Part shown: in pieces, positions 1 to 5,697 of the stretch
Position numbering within the stretch: the first letter of the stretch is position 1
How the letters are laid out: every line of letters starts with the position of its first letter
Source of the DNA: Deinococcus sp.
Lineage (GTDB): Bacteria; Deinococcota; Deinococci; Deinococcales; Deinococcaceae
Direction: 5' to 3'
Length of the DNA stretch: 5,697 bases
Assembly (NCBI GenBank): GCA_030524065.1
Contig: JAUNHF010000081.1
Span: 1-5,697, forward strand
Notes under the pieces: model-generated
What the model was told of the DNA's origin: nothing
Seen by the model: only the letters and a program-made list of their open reading frames with translations
Database searches by the model: none
Position numbers and translations under genes: made by a program

Positions 1-1
1 T

Positions 2-559
2 ATGCTGCACAAGCCGGCCGGGTTCGTGACCACCGCGCAGGACGAACTGGGACGCCAGACGGTGCTGGACGCCATGCCGCCGGTGCCTGGCCTGCATCCG
101 GTGGGCCGGCTGGACAAAGACTCTGAAGGGGTGCTGATTCTGACCACCGACGGCGACCTCACCATGCGGCTGACCCATCCCCGCTTTGAGCACGAAAAAG
201 TGTACCGGGTGTGGTCCTATCCTGAACCCGGCGAGCGTGAATTGCTGGCGCTGCGGCGCGGTATAGAGCTGGAAGAAGGCTTTGCCCGCGCCGAGGTGGA
301 ACCGGCCCCCGGCGGGGCGCTGGCGCTGCTGCGAGAAGGCCGCAAGCGGCAGGTGCGCCGGATGTTCGCGGCGGTGGGCTGCCCGGTAGACCGGCTGCTG
401 CGCTACCGCGTGGGCGGGCTGTGGCTGGGCGATCTGGGCCCCGGCGAGTTTGTGGAGCTGGGCGAGCAGCAGCTGGGCTGGCTGCTCCAGCCCGATGCGG
501 GCCAGCAGTCGCCAGAGCAGCGAGAGCAAGAAGCCCTGACCCGCCGCCTGTGGCTCTAG
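2..559 (+). CDS. Pseudouridine synthase, RsuA/RluB/RluE/RluF family (5' partial)
   Basis: The product would convert a specific uridine in rRNA (or possibly tRNA) to pseudouridine in the cytoplasm. The visible 185 residues hold the catalytic domain. GRLDKDSEG at residues 35-43 carries the catalytic Asp (D38) and is followed by the family's LTTDG block. KVYRV at 66-70 and EGRKRQVRRMF at 112-122 are the other family signatures. The ATG at position 2 is almost certainly internal, because MLHKPAGFVTT aligns with the LNKPxGxxxT block that normally follows an upstream segment, often an S4 RNA-binding domain. The true start therefore lies before the window. The stop is TAG at 557-559. The rnpB promoter begins about 12 bases later with no terminator between, so read-through into rnpB is possible. 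Which member of the family this is (RsuA, RluB, RluE or RluF) cannot be decided without the N-terminus and a phylogeny. Confidence 0.93.
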   Translation: MLHKPAGFVTTAQDELGRQTVLDAMPPVPGLHPVGRLDKDSEGVLILTTDGDLTMRLTHPRFEHEKVYRVWSYPEPGERELLALRRGIELEEGFARAEVEPAPGGALALLREGRKRQVRRMFAAVGCPVDRLLRYRVGGLWLGDLGPGEFVELGEQQLGWLLQPDAGQQSPEQREQEALTRRLWL

Positions 560-571
560 CCCCGCGCAGTT

Positions 572-580
572 TGCTAGACT
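572..580 (+). promoter_or_regulatory. Extended -10 promoter of rnpB
   Basis: TG at 572-573, one base, then the hexamer TAGACT at 575-580 form an extended -10 element. It lies 5 bases before the first base of the RNase P P1 helix (586), so transcription would begin near 586-588. No good TTGACA-like -35 box is visible; its expected place (about 552-557) lies inside the last codons of the upstream pseudouridine synthase gene. The same hexamer TAGACT is the -10 box proposed for aroE. The element is read from position and motif only. Confidence 0.6.
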
Positions 581-585
581 GCCCC

Positions 586-1014
586 GCCGGGAGACAGACG
601 GCCGCGCTGCGCTGGCCCTTTGGGGCCTGCGCAGTGAGGAAAGTCTGGGCACCACAGGGCAAGGATGCCAGCTAACGGCTGGTCGGCGAGCCGAGCACCC
701 TCCCCGCACGCCTGCGGGGGGAAAGCGGCGAAGCCGAAGGACAGTGCCACAGAAACAAGACGGCCTGCGGCCGCGTATGCCAGGCGTGGCAGGCCGCAGG
801 TCAAGGTGAAACGGTGCGGTAAGAGCGCACCAGGTTCCCAGGAGACTGGGAGCGCTGGTAAACCCCATCTGGTGCAAGACCCGACAGCGCGTGAGGGCGG
901 CCCGCCCGTTTGCAGCGCCAGGATGGTCGCTAGAGGCGTCTGGCGACAGGCGTCCCAGAGAGATGGTCGTCCCTGCCTCAGGGCAGGACAGAACCCAGCT
1001 TATCGTCTCCCGGC
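586..1014 (+). ncRNA. rnpB: RNase P RNA (bacterial type A)
   Basis: This is the catalytic RNA of ribonuclease P, which removes the 5' leader of precursor tRNAs together with a small protein subunit. The diagnostic conserved blocks appear in order. GAGGAAAGTCTGGGC is at 636-650. ACAGTGCCACAGAAA is at 741-755. The AAGGTGAAACGGTGCGGTAAGAG region starts at 804. GGTAAACCCCATCTGGTGCAAGA begins near 857. ACAGAACCCAGCTTATC is at 988-1004. The ends are set by a perfect 10-bp P1 helix (586-595 with 1005-1014). Other clear stems are 704-710/715-721 and the long arm 764-772/792-800 capped by 778-782/787-791. The long-range pairing 645-649/994-998 carries a T-A pair where E. coli has C-G, a compensatory change supporting a functional RNA. 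The length of about 430 nt is normal for type A. The mature ends could differ by a few bases. Confidence 0.97.
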
Positions 1015-1022
1015 ACAAAAAT

Positions 1023-1059
1023 AAGGAGCGTCTGCCCCCGTGGGAGACGCTCCTTTTTT
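1023..1059. terminator. Bidirectional intrinsic terminator between rnpB and the truD operon
   Basis: A 9-bp perfect stem, GGAGCGTCT at 1025-1033 with AGACGCTCC at 1045-1053, can extend by A-T pairs at its base and has an 11-base C/G-rich loop. On the plus strand it is followed by TTTTTT (1054-1059), 9 bases after the rnpB P1 helix, so it ends rnpB. On the minus strand the same stem is followed by TTATTTTTG and lies just past the DUF3293 stop codon, so it should also end the convergent truD-DUF3293 transcript. Confidence 0.9.
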
Positions 1060-1061
1060 AG

Positions 1062-1076
1062 ATTCAGATTTTGAAT
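1062..1076. repeat. Small AT-rich inverted repeat after the terminator
   Basis: ATTCA (1062-1066) and TGAAT (1072-1076) can pair around a 5-base loop; outer A-T and G-T pairs lengthen the stem toward 1059 and 1079. It sits directly after the DUF3293 stop codon on the minus strand, in a strikingly AT-rich patch of an otherwise GC-rich window. It may protect the 3' end or assist termination, or may simply be low-complexity sequence. Confidence 0.3.
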
Positions 1077-1530
1077 TTAGGCCGGCTCTGGCAGGCGGAT
1101 GGTCAGCCAGAGCCGCTCGGCCCGGATCACGCGCCCACCGCCCAGCCACAGCAGCGCTGCCCGCGTGCCGCTGCCGCACAGCACGGCGGCCTGCCCGAAG
1201 CGAGTGCCCAGCTGTGCCAGCTCGGCCGCGCCGATGTCCTTAACGATCAGGGCCGGCTCAGTCCACTCGCCCTCACCGTTGTGGCCCGGTAGGGAGCGCC
1301 GCCCCAGCTGCTCCACTGCCGCTGCCAGCGCCCGCTGACGCTGCTCGTTGCCTGCCCGGTCTGACGGCTGCCCAGCTGGATTCCAGGCGGTGATGATCCC
1401 CCAGCGGCCCACCGCCCAGCTGGGAGCAGGACCGGGAAGCTCGCTGAGCCACGCCCGCTCAGCGGCGGTGCCGTAGCTGCTGCCCAGGAAAGCCCGGCGC
1501 AGTTTGGGATCAGGCGCGTGCATCTGGGGA

Positions 1531-1559
<29 letters not shown>
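1077..1559 (-). CDS. DUF3293 domain protein
   Basis: This is a 160-residue protein of unknown function that resembles the DUF3293 family. The family-like blocks are GIITAWNP at residues 54-61, a conserved Asn (N71) opening a helix with [18 protein letters not shown] at 98-109 and [11 protein letters not shown] at 117-127. No signal peptide or membrane segment is visible, so it is probably cytoplasmic. The chosen ATG at 1559 overlaps the end of truD by 29 bases and has GGAG seven bases upstream (1567-1570). A second ATG at 1523, just after the truD stop, lacks such a site and would remove 12 Pro-rich residues, so it remains a weaker alternative. The stop is TAA at 1077-1079. The overlap implies co-transcription and probably translational coupling with truD, hinting at, but not proving, a role near RNA modification or translation. 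The family assignment rests on remembered motifs and was not searched. Confidence 0.82.
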
Positions 1560-2652
<1,093 letters not shown>

Positions 2653-2659
2653 GCCGTGC

Positions 2660-2665
2660 AGCTTA
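2660..2665 (-). promoter_or_regulatory. -10 box for a leaderless truD transcript
   Basis: On the minus strand TAAGCT (TANNNT form) is followed by exactly seven bases and then the GTG start of truD, placing the predicted transcription start at or next to the first base of the start codon. No Shine-Dalgarno sequence precedes the GTG. A weak -35 candidate, AGGACT, lies about 18 bp further upstream and shares only the GAC core with the consensus. The geometry matches that of the divergent aroE start. Confidence 0.55.
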
Positions 2666-2702
2666 GAGCACGCTGCGGCCTGGAGTCCTGGGCTGCTGGG
2701 AG

Positions 2703-2771
2703 CACCGGGTACCCCAAGACACCGGACGCCTTCAAGGCACTGGGCACCCCAGCGCACCGGGCACCTCTCCG
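2703..2771. repeat. Four degenerate tandem repeats, 17-18 bp period, between truD and aroE
   Basis: Units begin at 2703, 2720, 2738 and 2755, with spacings of 17, 18 and 17 bp. They open CACCGGGTACC, CACCGGACGCC, CACTGGGCACC and CACCGGGCACC. The shared core is CACYGGRYRCC, with the remaining bases of each unit diverged. A weaker fifth copy (CCTGGG, around 2687) may precede them. The array fills most of the 153-bp divergent intergenic region, upstream of both proposed -10 boxes. It could be a set of regulator binding sites or a decayed duplication; the sequence does not say which. Confidence 0.5.
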
Positions 2772-2780
2772 GCAGCCGGA
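2768..2780. repeat. Inverted repeat in the expected aroE -35 region
   Basis: TCCGG (2768-2772), CAG, CCGGA (2776-2780) form a perfect 5-bp inverted repeat with a 3-base centre. It covers the place where the aroE -35 box would be expected (about 2770-2775) and where no TTGACA-like sequence is found. It could be an activator or repressor site, but short GC-rich inverted repeats arise often by chance in such a genome. Confidence 0.3.
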
Positions 2781-2781
2781 A

Positions 2782-2793
2782 AACCCATGGGTT
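2782..2793. repeat. 12-bp perfect palindrome abutting the aroE -10 box
   Basis: AACCCATGGGTT reads the same on both strands. Its last T is the first T of the proposed -10 hexamer TAGACT, so a protein bound here would cover the promoter spacer and block RNA polymerase. About one perfect 12-bp palindrome is expected by chance in a window this size, so only its position makes it notable. Confidence 0.35.
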
Positions 2794-2798
2794 AGACT
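2793..2798 (+). promoter_or_regulatory. -10 box for a leaderless aroE transcript
   Basis: TAGACT is followed by seven bases (GGCTGCC) and then the aroE ATG at 2806, so transcription should begin at or beside the A of the start codon. There is no Shine-Dalgarno sequence, which fits leaderless translation. The hexamer equals that of rnpB at 575-580 and the spacing equals that of truD. No convincing -35 box is present. Confidence 0.65.
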
Positions 2799-2805
2799 GG
2801 CTGCC

Positions 2806-3717
2806 ATGCTGACGGCGGAACTCCGCGCCTTTTTATTTGCCCATCCAGCCGCCCATTCGCTTTCACCGGCCCTACACCGCGCCGCGCTGGCGGCGGCCGG
2901 GTGGCGGGGCAGCTACCGGGCGGAAGACGTGTTGCCCGCTCAGCTGCCTGCGCGTTTGCTGGCGCTGCGGGCCCAGGCGACCAGCAGTGAGGTGAGCAGC
3001 GGCAAGTTCGTCACCGGGGCCAACCTCAGCCTGCCGCACAAGGTCACGGCCATCAGGCTGCTGGACGGCCTGACGCCGGCCGCCCAAGCGGTTGGCGCCG
3101 TAAACACCGTGTTCTGGGAGGACGGTGAGTTGCGGGGCGACAACACCGACGCCCCTGGCCTGCGGGCCGCGCTGCTGGACGCCGGCTACCAGCCGGACCC
3201 CGGCCGCCGGGCCGCGCTGCTGGGGGCCGGTGGGGCCGCCCGCGCCGCGCTGTGGGTGCTGCGCGAATGGGGCGTGCCCACCCTGATTCTTAACCGCACC
3301 CCCGAGCGTGCCCGCGCCCTGGCCGCCGAGTGGGGGCACGCGGGCTGGGCTGTCCAGCAGCGGGAGGCTCAGGCGGTGGACTGGGCCGAGGTGGGCCTGA
3401 TCCTGAACGCCAGCAGCGCCGGCCTGGAGCGTCCGCACGAAACGCCGCTGGACCTGAGCCCCGCCCACTGGCGGCAGTTGCCCACCGGCGCCCTGGTCTA
3501 CGACATGGTGTACCGCCCCGAGCACACCCGGCTGCGGCGTGACGCGGCGGCGCAGGGCCTGCTGAACGAAGGCGGCCTGGGCATGTTGGCGCATCAGGCG
3601 GCGCTGGCCTTTGCCCGCTGGACGGGCGAGACGGTAGACGCCGGGGTGCTGCTGCGAGCGGCCCGCCGGGAATTGGCGGGGGCTCAGATGGGAGCCTCAG
3701 CAGAGGGCCCGGCATGA
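2806..3717 (+). CDS. aroE: Shikimate dehydrogenase (NADP+)
   Basis: AroE reduces 3-dehydroshikimate to shikimate with NADPH, the fourth step of the shikimate pathway to chorismate and the aromatic amino acids; it is a soluble cytoplasmic enzyme. The protein is 303 residues, slightly longer than the usual 270-290. Substrate-binding SLSP is at residues 18-21, and GANLSLPHK at 71-79 holds the catalytic Lys K79. VGAVNT is at 96-101 and GDNTD at 111-115 holds the catalytic Asp D115. The nucleotide-binding fold has GAGGAAR at 140-146 and NRT at 163-165. [10 protein letters not shown] at 257-266 closes the active site. About ten extra Ser/Thr-rich residues (roughly 57-68) precede the GANLSLPHK block compared with E. 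coli AroE. Ser75 replaces the usual Thr of NVT, a conservative change. The ATG at 2806 is preferred because of the -10 box seven bases upstream and because the family's N-terminal strand begins right after it. The downstream sensor gene overlaps by ATGA. Confidence 0.95.
   Translation: MLTAELRAFLFAHPAAHSLSPALHRAALAAAGWRGSYRAEDVLPAQLPARLLALRAQATSSEVSSGKFVTGANLSLPHKVTAIRLLDGLTPAAQAVGAVNTVFWEDGELRGDNTDAPGLRAALLDAGYQPDPGRRAALLGAGGAARAALWVLREWGVPTLILNRTPERARALAAEWGHAGWAVQQREAQAVDWAEVGLILNASSAGLERPHETPLDLSPAHWRQLPTGALVYDMVYRPEHTRLRRDAAAQGLLNEGGLGMLAHQAALAFARWTGETVDAGVLLRAARRELAGAQMGASAEGPA
3703..3707 (+). promoter_or_regulatory. Ribosome binding site of the CHASE/PAS sensor gene
   Basis: GAGGG lies six bases before the ATG at 3714 and inside the last codons of aroE. 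Together with the ATGA stop-start overlap it fixes the start of the downstream gene and suggests that ribosomes finishing aroE can reinitiate there. Internal operon genes here use a Shine-Dalgarno site while first genes look leaderless. Confidence 0.65.
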
Positions 3718-5697
3718 CGGCCCCTTACCCCCCGTCCCCAGCGGCCTCCCGGCGCCCCAGCTTCCTGCAAATCTCGCTGGCGACCCAGCTGCTGATCCTG
3801 ATCGTGCTGGTCACGCTGATTTCTGCGGTGGCGGTTCATACCTATGTGCGCCAGCAGCAGCTCACCGATACGCAAAATCAGCTTGATTCCCACGCCAAGG
3901 TGCTGTCTGACCGCCTCTCCGACTATGAGACGCTGCTGCTGTCCACCCATTCATTCCTGTACGCCGACAAGCAGCCCGGCACTGAGATCAGCACCTTCGT
4001 GAGCGGGCTGCATCTGGAACAGTATTTTCCCAGCGTTTACGAGCTGAATGTCATGCGGTTTGGGGGTGGGCAGCTGGCAACCGCGCCCGCCGAGCTTGGG
4101 CCGGTGGTGGTGGAACCGGCGGTGGGGCAGATGATTCAGCAGGCGATCAACTCTGCTGCGCGGAGCGGAAAGATTGTCACCACGTCGCCTTTCGCGGCGG
4201 AGTACCGCGCCCCGCTGTCCCAGAACCGCCGCTCGCTGCTGATCATCAAGCCCTGTGCGGTGTCCTCCAGCACCGGGCAGGCGCCCTGCGTGCTGTATGC
4301 CCTGATCAACATAGAGCAGCTGCTGGGTGAGATCGCGCAGCTGTCGCCCGTGCCGGGCAATCAGGTGCAGATTCTGATTGACGGCCAGCCCCTGCTGGAG
4401 GGCACGCCACGGCGACAGCCGCCAGAGGCCCCAGGGGCCGGCGCCGCAGCGGAATTAAGTGCATCGCAGCCGAGTGCAGCGGCCCGCCCCCTGAGCCTGT
4501 TGGCCGGCGCCGTGACCCGCCAGACTGGCGCCGGGGGTGATCTGCTGCAAACCACCGTGCCGCGCCTGGGCCACGACTGGACCCTGCAAATCCGGGTGCC
4601 GCAGCTTGCCGTAAGCGACCCTTCCAGCCTGCTGGCGCCGCTGGTGGTCATGATGGGCCTGCTGGCCGGGCTGCTGACACACCGACTGGTCAGCGATCAA
4701 CTGCGGCTCAACCGCCGCCTGCGCCAAGTCAACCTCGACCTGGGCGCCTCGCAGAACTTTTTGGAGCAGTCACGGGCCGACTTTCTGGCTATCTTTCAGG
4801 CGATGGACGGGGGCGCGGCCTTTACCACCCCCGACGGCTTTGTGCGGATGATGAACCGCCGCTACCTGGACCTGCTGGGCCTGGAATTCCGCGACCTGGC
4901 CGGCGTTCACATTGATCAGGTGCGGGAGCGGACCGTGGTGGACGAACCCGGTAATCGCCGCGAGCTGTTCTCGGCAGAGTCGCCCGAAGAGTACAGCGGC
5001 GTGGTGCGGCGCCTGAACGGGGCCGGGAGCCAGACCTTCTGGGGCGAGATGAGCCGCATTCGCGTCACGGGGCAGGGGCAGGAACTGCTGGGCTACCTGC
5101 ATGTGCTGCGCGACGTGAGTAGGGCACTGGAAAGCCAGCAACGCCTGCGCGACCAGGAGCAGCAGTCGCGGGCGGCACTGGACGGGGTGCCGCACGTGCT
5201 GTGGATGTCCGATAGCCGGGGCCGGCTGACCTACACCAACGAGCAGTTCCGGGGCCTGCTGAGCGGGCCGGTGGTGCGCGACCAGATTCATCCCGAGGAC
5301 CGCGCCGCCTACGACGCCCTGTGGAAAGCGGCCTACGCCAGCGGCCAGCAGCAGGAAACCGACCTGCGAATGGCCCTGCGGACCCCCGAAGCGCTGTTTT
5401 TGCATGGTCAGGAGCCCACGGCCCCGGCGCCCGGCTGGCGCTGGGTGTCGCTCAAGGTGGCGCCGCTGCACACCATCAGCGGCGAAGTGAACGAGTGGAT
5501 CGCGGTGGCGACCGACGTACATGCCCGGATGCTGGCCGAGCAGCTGGCCCTGGCCGAGCAAGACCACTACCGCATGGTGCTGAGCGGCATGCCGCAGCTG
5601 GTCTGGACGGTGGACGCCGAGTGGAACGTGACTTATGTGAACGGCCGCTGGTACGACCAGCAGCCTGGCCTGCCCGCGCCGGTGGACCTGGACGGAT
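3714..5697 (+). CDS. CHASE-domain membrane sensor with multiple PAS domains (3' partial)
   Basis: The visible 661 residues begin with a short cytoplasmic tail and a membrane segment at about 21-44. The extracytoplasmic region at 45-305 carries CHASE-like sequence; LSDRLSDYETLLLSTHSFL (64-82) and FVSGLHLEQYFPSVYEL (95-111) match the family's opening pattern. A second membrane segment lies at about 306-322, then a short helical, probably coiled-coil linker. PAS domain 1 spans about 354-470 and PAS domain 2 about 485-603, the latter ending WRWVSLKVAPL...EWIAVATDVHARM, typical of the PAS_3 type. PAS domain 3 begins near 617 and is cut by the window edge. CHASE domains bind small extracellular ligands and pass the signal to cytoplasmic outputs; family knowledge makes a histidine kinase, or less often a GGDEF/EAL protein, likely, but the output domain is not visible. 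The only two cysteines, C181 and C192, lie in the outer domain. A Pro/Ala/Gly-rich stretch at 231-258 interrupts that domain. The ATG is fixed by the ATGA overlap with aroE and a GAGGG site. The ligand is unknown. Confidence 0.88.
   Translation, partial: MTAPYPPSPAASRRPSFLQISLATQLLILIVLVTLISAVAVHTYVRQQQLTDTQNQLDSHAKVLSDRLSDYETLLLSTHSFLYADKQPGTEISTFVSGLHLEQYFPSVYELNVMRFGGGQLATAPAELGPVVVEPAVGQMIQQAINSAARSGKIVTTSPFAAEYRAPLSQNRRSLLIIKPCAVSSSTGQAPCVLYALINIEQLLGEIAQLSPVPGNQVQILIDGQPLLEGTPRRQPPEAPGAGAAAELSASQPSAAARPLSLLAGAVTRQTGAGGDLLQTTVPRLGHDWTLQIRVPQLAVSDPSSLLAPLVVMMGLLAGLLTHRLVSDQLRLNRRLRQVNLDLGASQNFLEQSRADFLAIFQAMDGGAAFTTPDGFVRMMNRRYLDLLGLEFRDLAGVHIDQVRERTVVDEPGNRRELFSAESPEEYSGVVRRLNGAGSQTFWGEMSRIRVTGQGQELLGYLHVLRDVSRALESQQRLRDQEQQSRAALDGVPHVLWMSDSRGRLTYTNEQFRGLLSGPVVRDQIHPEDRAAYDALWKAAYASGQQQETDLRMALRTPEALFLHGQEPTAPAPGWRWVSLKVAPLHTISGEVNEWIAVATDVHARMLAEQLALAEQDHYRMVLSGMPQLVWTVDAEWNVTYVNGRWYDQQPGLPAPVDLDG

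Noticed and set aside
2..4. ATG at position 2 as the true start of the pseudouridine synthase
   Set aside because: The family's conserved block begins at this point, and homologues have upstream residues, so this Met is internal and the gene is cut by the window edge.
159..662. Minus-strand open frame antisense to the pseudouridine synthase
   Set aside because: Arg/Ala/Pro-rich translation typical of an antisense frame in high-GC DNA, with no motif or start signal.
665..1024. Open frame of 119 codons across the RNase P RNA
   Set aside because: It lies within a structured RNA with all signature blocks; the peptide shows no domain.
2653..2757. N-terminal extension of truD to the ATG at 2757
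   Set aside because: The extra 35 residues match no TruD feature, there is no ribosome binding site, and the GTG at 2652 has a well-placed -10 box.
2872..3594. 240-codon minus-strand open frame antisense to aroE
   Set aside because: AroE motifs are complete on the plus strand; the antisense frame has no domain and is explained by codon bias.
4770..5567. 265-codon minus-strand open frame antisense to the sensor gene
   Set aside because: The plus strand encodes clear PAS domains here; the antisense product is a His/Gln/Pro-rich shadow without a recognisable domain.

Overview
The window is GC-rich (roughly two thirds G+C by eye) with dense, codon-biased bacterial genes. It most resembles Deinococcus or a close relative. 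The supporting signs are the CHASE/PAS sensor composition, the style of the TruD, AroE and DUF3293 proteins, and above all start codons placed seven bases after a TANNNT -10 box. Leaderless starts of that kind are common in Deinococcus. The genus assignment is an inference; no search was run.

Layout: (1) 2-559 (+) is the 3' part of an RsuA/RluB-type pseudouridine synthase gene whose 5' end is outside the window. (2) 586-1014 (+) is a complete RNase P RNA gene (rnpB), with an extended -10 promoter just after the preceding stop codon. A strong hairpin at 1023-1059 has a T-run on both strands and should also end the convergent minus-strand operon. (3) 2652-1077 (-) is a two-gene operon, truD (tRNA pseudouridine-13 synthase) followed by an overlapping DUF3293 gene. 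(4) 2653-2805 is a 153-bp divergent intergenic region. It holds a leaderless promoter for each flank, four degenerate 17-18 bp tandem repeats, a small inverted repeat and a 12-bp perfect palindrome touching the aroE -10 box. (5) 2806-3717 (+) is aroE (shikimate dehydrogenase). (6) 3714-5697 (+) is the start of a membrane sensor gene with a CHASE domain followed by PAS domains. It overlaps aroE by ATGA and runs off the window, so its output domain is not visible.

Functionally this is mostly core housekeeping: two pseudouridine synthases and RNase P (all RNA maturation), one aromatic-amino-acid biosynthesis enzyme, and one signal-transduction protein coupled to it. I see no mobile element, tRNA, rRNA, CRISPR array or clear sign of horizontal transfer. 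No convincing new system is present. The points most worth a second look are the leaderless divergent promoter region with its repeats, the corrected truD start, and the lone cysteine pair in the sensor's outer domain.
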